64,000 nucleotides of DNA, from positions 51,053 to 115,052 of the forward strand of contig CAUUGH010000002.1 of assembly GCA_963544755.1 (NCBI GenBank). Reading direction: 5' to 3'. Made by a program: the position numbers and the translations under genes. The notes beneath the pieces were generated by a model. That model did not search any database. It was not told the origin of the DNA and saw only the letters and a program-made list of their open reading frames with translations. Below are positions 1 through 9,626 of this stretch, one piece after another (positions within the stretch are counted from its first letter, which is position 1; every line of letters begins with the position of its first letter). This DNA comes from Selenomonas sp963544755. GTDB taxonomy: Bacteria; Bacillota; Negativicutes; Selenomonadales; Selenomonadaceae.

Positions 1-3000
1 GCTGTAATTTACTTCATTATCGCCTTTACCGTCTTTCGGCTTCACGTTAGGATCGCGATACTCTGCTCTATACTCGTCCTTACCTTTAGTTTTATTTAGC
101 TTCGTCGTATCCTCGTAAGCGCCGCCGTCTTTAACTTTGTCCTTTGTCGTATCGTAATAAATGCCATCTAGCGTGAGTTTATTTAAGATGCCGCCCTCTA
201 CGGTATCGGTCTTTTTCGTGCCGTCGTAGACTTTTTGCGCTGCATCTGCTTTTACGAGAAGGTTCGCTTTTTTGATCTCACCTACGCCTTCTAGTTTCGC
301 GCTCTTATCTGCGCCGTCACGCGCGAGAGCCGTGCCGACGACATTATTTAGCGGTGCAGCGTTATTTTCTTTTAGCTTTTGATCAAGATCGCTCTTTTTG
401 TAGATACGATAGTTGTCTTTATCGCCATCTGACAAGGTGATCTTATAGGTCACTTTCTTATTATCACCGGCATTTTTGTTGTCAAATTCACCTTTTGCAG
501 ACCATGTATCACCGTCAACAAGTCCCGTCGCACGGTTTTTGATCATACCATCGGAAAAATTCGCGCCTTCTCCTTTCAAGATCCTTGCAGACTTAGCATT
601 ATTTGCATCCTTTATATCCTTATCTTCTATATTTTCGTTTCGATTCGTGTCTTTACTGTAGCGCGTCGCGTCATTTTTGCCATCGTAGTATTTTTCCAGC
701 TTAGGATTTACAGTATCAGCAAATACCATACGACGCTCGATGTCGCCCTTACCTTGAATCTTACCATCAGAAGCGATCTCTTTATCGCCATACATAAAGG
801 CATAATTATCCTTGTCCGCGCCCTTAATCTTTAAGGTATATTCGACATCGTAGCCATTTTCTTTCTTTGCGAACGGATCGATATTTGCCTGAGAGTTTGC
901 TCCGCCACCTTTTTTGTAGATACCTTCTGACTTTCCGTCACCATATTCAAGGCTTACATCATCGTCTTTACCATCTTCTTTTACTATATCTTCTTTTTGT
1001 AAATGCAGATGGTTTTTAATATCCGTAACTTTCGACGTACCATCATAGACCTTTCTTGCATAGGCATCGGCATTGACACGCAGAGTCTTTTTCGTAATCT
1101 CGCCGTCTTTTATTTTGTAGTAATCATAGCTGCCATTTTCTAGCCATTTGCCGTTTGCATCCGAGCCTTTTTGCAGCTCTTCGATGTCAAAGTTCTTTAA
1201 TTTTTCTTTATCGAATGTTACATTTAGGCGAACGCGCTTATTCTTGCCGACATCTTTGGCGCGTTTGCCCGGATCGGTGCCATCAGCTAGATACTCTGCA
1301 TCATTTACACTTGCTATGCCAAAGTTTATTTTTCTGCCATCTTCACCTTCTACATAGCTTTCTTGCACGAGATTTTTCCAAAGTTCCTTGTTTTCTTTAG
1401 CTTTCTTACCGGAAACAAAGCCTTTGCCATCATGACCCTGCACTAAATGATTGCCATCATAGACTTTTTTAACCGCGCCTGTCTTTAGACCAATATGGAG
1501 TTTATCGCTCGTGACCTTACGCTTTTCAATGATGCCCATGCCGGACATAGTGTAATAGGGGTTTCCGGCAGCATCAGTCATCGTATCTTTATCAAGCGGT
1601 TTATTCTCAGCATCGGCTCCTCTATAGACAAGTCGATAGTTACCTGCATCCTCACCTGTTAGTTGGATGCGGCGATAGGTCACATACTTTGCACGCTTCG
1701 CCTTGTTTTCGTCTGTATCTTCTACATTAGCATCGGGTGATATGTAGTGACGATAATATTTATCTTTTGCTTTAGAGCCGTCTTTTGTTTCGTCGATCTC
1801 GTTAAGCCCCACTTTATCACGATGCGTTTCACCTGCCGTAGCAGCGTCATTTTTACCCGGCGCCGATTCATGTATGAGCGGCTTATCAAGTTGTAGTTTG
1901 CCTTGATTTTTATTTACATCCACATCGCCATTATACTGGCGCTTTACATCATTTGGCGCAGTGACAAGAAGATCTCGCGGCGTGATCGTGCCTTCACCTG
2001 TGATTGGTCTTTCCACAGGATCCCATTTTTGCATAGCATAGGGATTTTGCGGTGTGTTTGGTCGATTTGGCGCGTGATAAAAGACATAGTTTGTCTTTAC
2101 GCCGCCGGTGATCTTCGGCGTATAGACGACCCTTTGTGAATAGTTTTCCTTTTCTTTACCGGCATTTCTATTTTCGTAAGCACCCGTAGAGCCGTTGCCA
2201 ACTTCATCATAGCCGGCTGAATTTTTCAAAACGCCCGCATCAGCTTGCCCACCATTACCGAAATTAAGTAACGCCTCACCTGTTGATGCTCCATCGATCA
2301 TCAGCTTCGTAGTGCCATCGTAAACTTTTTTAGGAACGGCTCGTGCCGCGCCGCCAAGACCTACATAGATGCGGCGCGATTTTATATAGCCAACGCTGTC
2401 TTTAGAAAATGTTATATGGCTGCCGTCTACTTCATATTTGCCTTCTTTTGCCGCGTCGCCGCCTGCTAAGCCGCTCAAATCATAGTTATTTGCCACATCG
2501 CCCAAGAGCTTAATCCTATACTTTACACCGTAGGCTTTAGCTCCATTATGAAGCGTCGTACCGTCATCTCCTACATTGGCATTTGGTGCTGTAAAATCTC
2601 CTGTGTTATCTGCTTTATTATAGTATTCAGTGCCGTCGCGCGTAATCTCGTAGCCTGTACCCTCCTTTAACTTCGTACCGTCAACTGTGACTTCCTTTAA
2701 GCCATCTCTTTTAGCATCTTTCGTTAAATCATATGTCTTAGTAACTCTATCTTGTAAAAGCATCTTGAAATTGTTCTTGTTCAAAATTGCTTTTGTAATG
2801 TCGCCTTTACCGTCTACTTCATCTTTAATCCAATAATTGCCGCTCTCATCACCTGCCGAGCCTTTAGCGAGTGCCTTAGAAAGCCCCCTATATTTTACAT
2901 CATAATCCGTACCGCTATTTTTGACCTTCTCCCCGTTTTTATAATAGTCACCTTTAATCGGACCGCTGTCTTCTGTATTTAATGTAACTTTGCCTAGATC

Positions 3001-6000
3001 ACTATCTATGATACCTTTTAGAGCATAGTATTTTATCTGTGACGGCGAAACCTCAGAGGTATTATTATATGCGCGTGTAACCTTGGTAATTTCCGCTTTT
3101 AGCTCTTTTGGCTGAATCGTACCAGTACCTTTGACACCAGCTTTTATATCCTGCTTCGTTTTGCCATCAGCGTTAAATGTGTAGTTCGTCGCTGCATGAC
3201 CATTGTCACCCTGCAATGTGAAAGTGTACTCGACATCTTTGCCGTTTTCTCTGACTTTGCCAGCTGCATCACGAGAAACATCTTTAGCAGCTTTTTCCGT
3301 TGCACCTGCCTGCGTTTTATAGACAGCTTTGACATTGATCGTCGCGCCGTCCGTGCCCTTACCTTCACGCTTATCATCGCCAACAAGCGTCTTTGAGCCG
3401 TTAGCATAGCCGACGTAGCCTTTGCCCATCGTCAGATACTTACGATCGTCTGCCTCGCCCTCGACTACATCTGTTTTGCCGTCATATGTCTTATCTATGC
3501 CCGTTTTCTTTAGCAACTCAACATCAATGACACGCGGCGTGATCTTGCCTTCGCCCGTTACATCGTGCGAACCTTTCTCCGCATCATTGCCGCCGATAGT
3601 ATAATTTGACAAGACATCATCATTTGCATCTTTATTCTTAGCCGTGACCTTGTACGCAACTCGTTTAGCTTCGGAAACATTCTTAGTTGCGGTCGTCTTA
3701 TCATCTTTTCTAAACTCTCCCTTGCCTCCGGCAAGTGTAAAGTCGATCTTATCTACATCATCTGCGATCAAGCCTTCATCAGCATTAACGCCTGCCTCGC
3801 CGGATTTTTTCGCGCTGATTTTCTTTCCTGCATCACCTGCGCCGTTTGGCTGCACCCACTCAGTTGTACCATCATAGACTTTCGTCGCTGCGCCGCCGTT
3901 CCACTGGAAGGTATCCTGGTTAATATTGCGGCGTTTGATCACGCCCTCGCCCCAGATTGTACCGCCGCTCGTCATTTCGGCTTCTTTATCATTTTGCACT
4001 CTTTGGCGATAGAGGACGTTACCCTCCTTATCGACGAGTTTATAATTTTTTGCTTTATCTCCTTCTAGCACGATACCACTGTAAGCGACATTATGATTTC
4101 CTGCATTTTTCGCATTTTCAGCGTCAGTTTTCTTTTCTTTTTTATAATTTACCTTGATTTTACCATTATCAGAATCTGCTGACGCATAGTCATTTAACTT
4201 CGCCTTATCCTTATCAGCATCGAGGACACCTTCTAAAGTCAGTGTGTCTTTCTGTTTAAAAGTATCCTTGACCGATGATCTGCCGTCGTAGACTTTATCA
4301 ATACCCGTCTTAGGATTTAAGGTAAGCGTAACTTCTTTTTGCAAAATATTTCCTGATAATTTTTTAGTCTTATCAAAATCCAACGATTTTGCATCAATAT
4401 CTTTGTAATTGTCAGCATCTGCACCGGTAAATGTCAGCTTGCCGCCAACTGTGACATCACGATTATACCCTGCATCTTCGCTGTCAAAGGTTGCCGTGAG
4501 TTTATCAGTATTGACCTTAACATCATCGCCGTCAATCAAGCCCTCTGTTTCTAGTCCCTTGCCTGTCGGCGTGTAGAGAGCTTTTTTCAGCGCTTCTTTT
4601 GCGTCGTTATTTCCATCGTACGTTTTTTCAATGGGGCGTTGCAGCGTCCCCAGCTTACCCTTTACTTCGCGCTTTTCTATCGTGACGTTCGCGCCAGCGA
4701 TGTCATAGCCATGCTGATCGCTATGAAGGAGCGCTGATGTACCTGCATTGCGCCGTCCTTGGTTAGCCGAAATATTGATGCCGTTATCGTGCGTGCCAAC
4801 GATATTAAAATCAGATATATCATCTGCCGCAGTAGTACCATCTTTTTTTACCGCACGCCGCGCCGTAGCATCGTATGTACGAGTCACGCTCTTACCGTTA
4901 TTTGCCGTAGGCGTGGAAGAAGCAAGCTTCTTCGTGTAGTCTCCTGCACTGCCGCCGCTATGAGTGCCATCCGGCTTGGAAAAATCGGCATACGAATACT
5001 CCGCCTGCACTGTGCCTTGCATGAAGGCGGTCAAAAGCGGCGTGGACTGTCCTGCGAAGATGCGCCATGTTTTGTTTGCGCCGCCTTCGTCTGATATATC
5101 CCAGTTGGCGTAGGTGTTAGCTTGCTTGGCATCAGAAGATACGCCTGCATTATTGTTGGTCGTTAATCTCGCTTTACCATCAGCACCAATTACATAAGAA
5201 TCAGATGTATGCGCACTAGAGTCAGTCGATCCCATACTAGAGCCTTCGGTCGTATAGGCATCTTTCACGAACATTTCGTCAGTTGAGCCAACCGTACCAA
5301 AGACAGCATTGCCGCCATTTGTCTTGCCTTTATTATAGACGGCGTAAATCTTACTTTTACCGTGAAAATTTCCAACTAAGCCAGCGACACCAGAGCCTTG
5401 AATATCCATCGTATTATAGGCATTATCCAAGGAAGAATCTTCTAATTTACCTACAATACCACCTGTATCTTGGGCACCGCTTTTGCCTATTTTTTTGCCG
5501 CTCGTTGTCCCTTCATTATATACAACACTTAAAACGGTATTTTCTTTTGCGTGTCCAACAAGACCGCCGCCATAAGTAACTCCAGAAAGATCAGCACCCT
5601 CCAAGCCGACATTCATGATGGTAGCGCCTTTAGTCGTGCCAAAAAGCCCCACCATTTCACTAGCCGTACCTGCACCTAGCTGCAAATTTTTAATTTTGTG
5701 AAACATTCCGTCAAACTTACCAGTAAAAGGCTTCGCAGCGGTACCTATCGGATTATGTTGGGCACCACCAAGATCGATGTCGCCGTGCAGCATATAGTTG
5801 CCTTTAAGTTTTTCATCACTTTTATTTATGTCATTTAATTCGTCTTTTGTTTTGACGAGCTTATACATATTGTCGTCACTGAGGTTTCTATATTTTTTAT
5901 CAGTGCCATTACCAGAAGTCGGCTTAGTATCTCCACTATAGCCGATATGCACATAGCCGGTATAGCTTCGCACAGTCTTGTCGCCGGCAGTAAGTGCTCT

Positions 6001-6660
6001 TGTATCTGAGAGCGCGTAAACTTCTTCTGATTTAATAGCAGCGTCGTTTAAAATGCGAACGCTTTTTCCTTCCATGACGATCTTGTTAGCCTTGAGCGAA
6101 CCATTCTCATCGGCAAGGCTCACGATGTCAGCTCTTGCACTGGCATCTGCTTCTTTTTTTGCTGCACTTGCTTCAATCAAGGGCGTTGTTGTCATATTTG
6201 GTGCGTTATCTTTATATTGATCTATATTCATTTCACGCGTCGTCACATAAAGGCTGCCGACATCGACTTTTGCTTCTTTGCCAAAGATTACGCCATGCGT
6301 ATTGGCGATATAGACATTTTTGCCGCCTTTCATCGTGCCGTCGATATGCGAGGTTACATTTCCGGTAACGATGTTTAGGTAGTTATTTTTCTGCTCACCA
6401 TTATCAAACTGGACAGTTTCATTTTTTTTGATGGAAAAGTCTTTCCAACCGATGACATTATTTTCCTGCTCACTCGTAATATTCATCGTGTTGCCGGACG
6501 GTGTAACAGTTGCACCACCTGCGCGCACGCCATCATGTTTTTCGCCGCCACCATCATGTATAGGCATACCGTGTGCAGTTGAGGCAAGACCGAGAAGCCC
6601 GGCAAAAAGACCCAGACTGACTTGACAAGCCAAAGTGTCTTTTTTTCTCATTCTTCTCAT
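1..6660 (-). CDS. Giant secreted filamentous adhesin with YDG repeats (3' end beyond the window)
   Basis: The minus-strand frame starts at ATG 6658-6660 and stays open to base 1, giving at least 2220 codons. A GGAAG ribosome site lies 7 bases upstream. Residues 1-31 look like a signal peptide (basic start, hydrophobic core, ending STAHG). Residues ~45-145 resemble the haemagglutination/TPS domain of two-partner secretion exoproteins (GNTMNI, NVIGW.DF, YLNIVTG, VYIANTHGVIFG). Four GLUG-like repeats follow at ~333-450 (GLFG, GGLVG, GGIVG, AGLVG). The rest is a long array of YDG modules. By family, such proteins cross the outer membrane and mediate adhesion or aggregation; the target is unknown. 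No partner transporter is visible. The C-terminus, which might carry an anchor, is outside the window. Confidence 0.85.
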   Translation of the reverse strand, partial: MRRMRKKDTLACQVSLGLFAGLLGLASTAHGMPIHDGGGEKHDGVRAGGATVTPSGNTMNITSEQENNVIGWKDFSIKKNETVQFDNGEQKNNYLNIVTGNVTSHIDGTMKGGKNVYIANTHGVIFGKEAKVDVGSLYVTTREMNIDQYKDNAPNMTTTPLIEASAAKKEADASARADIVSLADENGSLKANKIVMEGKSVRILNDAAIKSEEVYALSDTRALTAGDKTVRSYTGYVHIGYSGDTKPTSGNGTDKKYRNLSDDNMYKLVKTKDELNDINKSDEKLKGNYMLHGDIDLGGAQHNPIGTAAKPFTGKFDGMFHKIKNLQLGAGTASEMVGLFGTTKGATIMNVGLEGADLSGVTYGGGLVGHAKENTVLSVVYNEGTTSGKKIGKSGAQDTGGIVGKLEDSSLDNAYNTMDIQGSGVAGLVGNFHGKSKIYAVYNKGKTNGGNAVFGTVGSTDEMFVKDAYTTEGSSMGSTDSSAHTSDSYVIGADGKARLTTNNNAGVSSDAKQANTYANWDISDEGGANKTWRIFAGQSTPLLTAFMQGTVQAEYSYADFSKPDGTHSGGSAGDYTKKLASSTPTANNGKSVTRTYDATARRAVKKDGTTAADDISDFNIVGTHDNGINISANQGRRNAGTSALLHSDQHGYDIAGANVTIEKREVKGKLGTLQRPIEKTYDGNNDAKEALKKALYTPTGKGLETEGLIDGDDVKVNTDKLTATFDSEDAGYNRDVTVGGKLTFTGADADNYKDIDAKSLDFDKTKKLSGNILQKEVTLTLNPKTGIDKVYDGRSSVKDTFKQKDTLTLEGVLDADKDKAKLNDYASADSDNGKIKVNYKKEKKTDAENAKNAGNHNVAYSGIVLEGDKAKNYKLVDKEGNVLYRQRVQNDKEAEMTSGGTIWGEGVIKRRNINQDTFQWNGGAATKVYDGTTEWVQPNGAGDAGKKISAKKSGEAGVNADEGLIADDVDKIDFTLAGGKGEFRKDDKTTATKNVSEAKRVAYKVTAKNKDANDDVLSNYTIGGNDAEKGSHDVTGEGKITPRVIDVELLKKTGIDKTYDGKTDVVEGEADDRKYLTMGKGYVGYANGSKTLVGDDKREGKGTDGATINVKAVYKTQAGATEKAAKDVSRDAAGKVRENGKDVEYTFTLQGDNGHAATNYTFNADGKTKQDIKAGVKGTGTIQPKELKAEITKVTRAYNNTSEVSPSQIKYYALKGIIDSDLGKVTLNTEDSGPIKGDYYKNGEKVKNSGTDYDVKYRGLSKALAKGSAGDESGNYWIKDEVDGKGDITKAILNKNNFKMLLQDRVTKTYDLTKDAKRDGLKEVTVDGTKLKEGTGYEITRDGTEYYNKADNTGDFTAPNANVGDDGTTLHNGAKAYGVKYRIKLLGDVANNYDLSGLAGGDAAKEGKYEVDGSHITFSKDSVGYIKSRRIYVGLGGAARAVPKKVYDGTTKLMIDGASTGEALLNFGNGGQADAGVLKNSAGYDEVGNGSTGAYENRNAGKEKENYSQRVVYTPKITGGVKTNYVFYHAPNRPNTPQNPYAMQKWDPVERPITGEGTITPRDLLVTAPNDVKRQYNGDVDVNKNQGKLQLDKPLIHESAPGKNDAATAGETHRDKVGLNEIDETKDGSKAKDKYYRHYISPDANVEDTDENKAKRAKYVTYRRIQLTGEDAGNYRLVYRGADAENKPLDKDTMTDAAGNPYYTMSGMGIIEKRKVTSDKLHIGLKTGAVKKVYDGNHLVQGHDGKGFVSGKKAKENKELWKNLVQESYVEGEDGRKINFGIASVNDAEYLADGTDPGKRAKDVGKNKRVRLNVTFDKEKLKNFDIEELQKGSDANGKWLENGSYDYYKIKDGEITKKTLRVNADAYARKVYDGTSKVTDIKNHLHLQKEDIVKEDGKDDDVSLEYGDGKSEGIYKKGGGANSQANIDPFAKKENGYDVEYTLKIKGADKDNYAFMYGDKEIASDGKIQGKGDIERRMVFADTVNPKLEKYYDGKNDATRYSKDTNRNENIEDKDIKDANNAKSARILKGEGANFSDGMIKNRATGLVDGDTWSAKGEFDNKNAGDNKKVTYKITLSDGDKDNYRIYKKSDLDQKLKENNAAPLNNVVGTALARDGADKSAKLEGVGEIKKANLLVKADAAQKVYDGTKKTDTVEGGILNKLTLDGIYYDTTKDKVKDGGAYEDTTKLNKTKGKDEYRAEYRDPNVKPKDGKGDNEVNYS
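220..4880 (-). repeat. Array of about 13 YDG-type modules inside the adhesin gene
   Basis: The in-frame motif (K/R)-x-Y-D-G-(T/N/K) or a decayed form recurs at about 220, 684, 1042, 1453, 1921 (YNG), 2308, 2731 (YDL), 3061 (YNN), 3478, 3868, 4282, 4612 and 4866 (YDA). Modules are roughly 85-155 residues apart. Each is introduced by a G-x-G-x-I-x-(P/K)-(R/K) strand, such as GTITPR or GEIEKK-like sequence. They are beta-rich modules of the YDG family that presumably form the stalk of the adhesin. They are diverged at the DNA level, so recent slippage is not obvious. Confidence 0.75.
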
Positions 6661-6682
6661 TTCTAATCTTCCTTTCTATTGT

Positions 6683-6718
6683 AAGAGAAGCCACCACAAT
6701 TTTGTGGTGGCTTCTCTT
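6683..6718 (-). other. Perfect 17-bp hairpin between flagellin and adhesin genes
   Basis: Arms at 6683-6699 and 6702-6718 are fully complementary with a 2-base loop (more open if the central A/T pairs melt). In the minus direction, in which both flanking genes run, the hairpin is followed by ACAATAG and no U-tract, so it is not a standard intrinsic terminator for flagellin. The plus strand does have CTTTTTC after it. It sits 10 bases upstream of the adhesin ribosome site, so it may instead stabilise the flagellin mRNA 3' end or act in the adhesin leader. Confidence 0.7.
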
Positions 6719-6733
6719 GTCTTTTTCGACTCC

Positions 6734-6765
6734 TGCCCATGCAGGATGGTACATACCAGTGGGCA
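6734..6765 (-). other. Nested palindrome in the flagellin 3' untranslated region
   Basis: An outer TGCCCA (6734-6739) / TGGGCA (6760-6765) pair encloses a perfect TGGTA-CA-TACCA palindrome (6747-6758). It lies 20 bases downstream of the flagellin stop. It could fold on the mRNA or be a protein site; no function is assigned. Confidence 0.4.
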
Positions 6766-6784
6766 AAGCCGCACCAGATAAACT

Positions 6785-8143
6785 TTACTGTAACAGGCTC
6801 AAGACACCGCTTGAAGATTGATTTGCCTGCGCAAGCATAGCCTGCGCCGTCTGGGTGAGAATGTTACTCTTAGTGTAGTCACTCATTGCCCTTGCCATAT
6901 CGGCATCGCGAATCACAGACTCAGCACCCTGTGTATTTTCACTCGCCGTCACGATGTTTGCCGAGGTAAATTGCATACGAGCCTGCGCCGCGCCAAGCAC
7001 CGTCTGCTGCTCAAGGCACATACCGATAGCATTTTCTATGACATTGATCGCCGCATTCGCACGATCACGAGTCGTGATCTGAATCGCCTTCGCATCAGAA
7101 CCCATCATGCCGAGTGCCTGTGCATGCATATCCGTAAAGCCAACCTTGACAGCTTGGTTAGAGCGCGTACCTGTTTGAAAAACCATCGCATTATCTGGCG
7201 TAGGATCTTGAGCGCGTACAGTCATGCGGAATTTATCAAGCATATTATTTTGTGCTTTTTTGACATTGCCTTGTGAGTCCGTCAGGCAAAATGTCACGCC
7301 GCCGATCTGTCCACCTGTGCCGCCATTTTTAGCACGAATAGTCACAGCATTCTTACTGTCCGCCGTATGAAGCGTATGACCGTACTGATCCTCGCCAACT
7401 TCTGTTTTATCCGCTGGCGAATGTACATCTACATCCTGAGCTCCCGGATCTGGCACAAACTTGCCACTCTTATTTGCACCCGCTTCATTTTTCAAAACAT
7501 CAGCCAACGTAAAATCACCGACACGGAAAGTCTTTGCATAAGTTTTGCCGTCTTTGACATAAGAAACAGTCATATAGTCTGTCGGTCGTATGCCTAAGCT
7601 GTTGCCATTTCGATCCTTATAATCTGTAAGTTTTGTACTTGATGCGTTAGTAGCTTCATCAAACGCTTGATTTGCCCATGTAGATCTCGTACCATTATCC
7701 TTAGCAACTACTTCATTATTATACATACCGCTCATCAAAACTTTGCCATTATACTGTGCATTGGCATTGTCGTTTATCTGATCGACCATCTCATTCATCT
7801 CTTTTTGGATGGTTTTGCGATCCTCGTCGGTATTCGTATCATTTGCTGCATTGATGCACTTATCCTTAAGCGTACGCAAAATCTCAATAGTCGATGCCAC
7901 AGCACCTTCGGCAACCTTCATCATGCTGTTGCCATTTTGCGTGTTTTGATTGTCCTGATCGAGCGCACGAATCTGCACGCGCATACGCTCGGATATGGAC
8001 ATCCCCGAAGGATCGTCTCCAGCACCTGTGATCTTCATGCCCGAAGAAACCTGCTTTAAACTCTTTGCACGATCCTTTTCATTCTTGTTCACCGTGTTCA
8101 GCGCATTTAGCGCCTGCATATTGTGTTTCACTACTAATGGCAC
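6785..8143 (-). CDS. fliC: Flagellin
   Basis: A 452-residue flagellin, the filament subunit exported by the flagellar type III system. The N-terminal D0/D1 part (NMQALNALN, LKQVSSGMKI, GDDPSGMSISERMR) and the C-terminal D1/D0 part (RDADMARAMSDYTKSNIL, QAMLAQANQSSSGVLSLL) are typical. The middle (~residues 140-340) is variable, the expected surface-exposed site for glycosylation or methylation. Start is GTG at 8141-8143, with GGGAGG 8 bases upstream. A sigma-28-type promoter precedes it. It has its own promoter although it lies just downstream of fliB and the modification genes in the same direction. This placement makes it the natural substrate of those enzymes (inference). Confidence 0.95.
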   Translation of the reverse strand: MPLVVKHNMQALNALNTVNKNEKDRAKSLKQVSSGMKITGAGDDPSGMSISERMRVQIRALDQDNQNTQNGNSMMKVAEGAVASTIEILRTLKDKCINAANDTNTDEDRKTIQKEMNEMVDQINDNANAQYNGKVLMSGMYNNEVVAKDNGTRSTWANQAFDEATNASSTKLTDYKDRNGNSLGIRPTDYMTVSYVKDGKTYAKTFRVGDFTLADVLKNEAGANKSGKFVPDPGAQDVDVHSPADKTEVGEDQYGHTLHTADSKNAVTIRAKNGGTGGQIGGVTFCLTDSQGNVKKAQNNMLDKFRMTVRAQDPTPDNAMVFQTGTRSNQAVKVGFTDMHAQALGMMGSDAKAIQITTRDRANAAINVIENAIGMCLEQQTVLGAAQARMQFTSANIVTASENTQGAESVIRDADMARAMSDYTKSNILTQTAQAMLAQANQSSSGVLSLLQ

Positions 8144-8177
8144 AGTAAAAACCTCCCTGATCTTATAAACGCCACAG

Positions 8178-8203
8178 TATATCGGAAGAAGTGCGTTTCC
8201 TTA
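8178..8203 (-). promoter_or_regulatory. Sigma-28 (FliA/SigD)-type promoter of flagellin
   Basis: On the minus strand TAAG (8200-8203), a 14-base spacer and CCGATATA (8178-8185) fit the flagellar sigma consensus TAAA-N15-GCCGATAT closely. Predicted transcription starts near 8171, giving a leader of about 28 bases with the GGGAGG ribosome site. Confidence 0.7.
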
Positions 8204-8327
8204 CGCTGCAGCTGTCTTCCTTGATATGCCCACGAGGCTTTGGTTAACCTCTCTTTCTATTTACAGTAATTATATCGTCGCTTCTTCCTTTTTCCTTAAT
8301 AGTTTTGTTGATTTTTTTCAAAAGGCA

Positions 8328-9626
8328 CTATATTTTCTCGCGTAGCGTCGCATCAAATAGACAAAACAGCGTATCGCCCGGCAAGAGGCGAGAGATTTCT
8401 TCTGCTAGTACGTCGATGTAGCCGACGAAGTGATTGGTACGCACGGCGAGCCATTCGACGGCGGCAAGGATCTTTTGATGCCATCGCGCAGCTTGGTCTT
8501 TACAGGCAGCATCCGGCGCGGCATCGAGGATTAGCAAAAATTCGAGCATTTTGTAAAGTACGACAAATACTTCATAGTTTGCTAAAAAACTTGCTCCTCC
8601 CAGCAAGGGGTAGCGTCCGAGCAAAAATTCGTTGATGAGCCAATTTTCTAAGGCGTTTTCATATATTGGAAGAACGCGCTCTTTATAAAATTGGCGATGC
8701 GCCGCAAGCGAAAGGATCGTAGTTTTTAGCTCTCCTGTCGCTTTGCCGAAAGTTTTTTCTATCGCTTTTTGATAGAGCGCCGTTTCGGGCAGATCGTCTT
8801 TAGTCGCTTTTTTTAACGCCGGAAAGAGTCTAAGGAAAAATGCCAAATATTTTGCCGCAGCAAAAGGATTTGCCGCAAGAAATGTCGGCGCAGCTTTCGT
8901 AGCGGCGTTAGCGATGGCAGGTGCGTCTTGGGTCAAAGCCGGTGCTTTTTCCTCCCTAACGTATTCTTCGGCGCGAGAGAGCATGAGTCCGAGTGCGGCA
9001 AGGCGCGTGTCGATGCTAAGTCTACGATCGCCAAGCAGCGCGATACAAGAAAGTTGCAGCGTGCGAAAGGCTTTATCATCGATCTCTAGAGCAAGCGGCA
9101 CACGATCAACGTAGTCAGGGCGCGGTGCGGCGATCTTTAGCCACTCAAGTGTCAGCGGCTCTTTAGTAAAGAGGACTTCTTTAGCTGCGACGGGGCAACT
9201 TAAGCATAGCGCACGATCAAGCGTCCTGCCGATTTGGTGCATCTTGCGTGGGTATTCGGCGCAGACATCGGAGATCGCGCCGATGCCAAAATGTCGATGC
9301 AAAAAGCAAAGCCCATCTTCGCACAAAAAAACGCAGCGTTCGTTTTCGTGGCGCATGACAAAATCGCCAGTTACTTCGCTGCGTTTTAAGCCTTTTTTAA
9401 ATTCTCGCAAGAGTTTTGGATATTTTTCATAGCGCGCTAAAGTCGCCTTATCGAGTACAACGCCCCACTTAGCGCAGCAGCATAAAGAGCTGCAGCGGCT
9501 GCCATCACAGACGAAGCGGCGCATATAAAGCGGCTGTAGGCAAAAAAGTTCTTTACCTTTAGGCGCACGAATCGTCACAGCTTTAGCGCGTACGGCTTGC
9601 AGCATTTTTTTGGCTGTTTGCATCAT
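8328..9626 (-). CDS. fliB: Flagellin lysine-N-methylase
   Basis: A 432-residue protein of the FliB family, which methylates surface lysines of flagellin. Visible features are the N-terminal M-x-x-F-x-C...C..LCCCAKWGVVLD stretch at ~34-60, then further cysteines (C at ~99, CEDGLCFLH at ~102-110, DVCAEYPR at ~120-127, LCLSCPVA at ~139-146). This cysteine set matches the CxxCxxCC-type cluster of the family. Known FliB is about 400 residues, so the length fits. ATG at 9624-9626 has AGGAGG 7 bases upstream and overlaps the rfbG stop. The flagellin gene is the next gene downstream, as in Salmonella-like fliB/fliC pairing. Confidence 0.85.
   Translation of the reverse strand: MMQTAKKMLQAVRAKAVTIRAPKGKELFCLQPLYMRRFVCDGSRCSSLCCCAKWGVVLDKATLARYEKYPKLLREFKKGLKRSEVTGDFVMRHENERCVFLCEDGLCFLHRHFGIGAISDVCAEYPRKMHQIGRTLDRALCLSCPVAAKEVLFTKEPLTLEWLKIAAPRPDYVDRVPLALEIDDKAFRTLQLSCIALLGDRRLSIDTRLAALGLMLSRAEEYVREEKAPALTQDAPAIANAATKAAPTFLAANPFAAAKYLAFFLRLFPALKKATKDDLPETALYQKAIEKTFGKATGELKTTILSLAAHRQFYKERVLPIYENALENWLINEFLLGRYPLLGGASFLANYEVFVVLYKMLEFLLILDAAPDAACKDQAARWHQKILAAVEWLAVRTNHFVGYIDVLAEEISRLLPGDTLFCLFDATLREKI

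Noticed and set aside
220..4880. Regular repeats resembling a CRISPR or tandem DNA array
   Set aside because: The similarity is at protein level with spacing of about 260-470 bases; the DNA copies are diverged and have no constant direct repeat.
476..6368. Many short plus-strand frames opposite the adhesin
   Set aside because: They have no ribosome sites or domain similarity and lie antisense to one continuous minus-strand frame with a signal peptide and repeated YDG motifs.
6683..6718. Flagellin terminator
   Set aside because: There is no U-tract in the direction of flagellin transcription, so I list it only as a hairpin.
6818..8059. Plus-strand frames of up to 152 codons inside the flagellin gene
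   Set aside because: They are antisense shadows; the flagellin frame carries conserved D0/D1 motifs and its own promoter.
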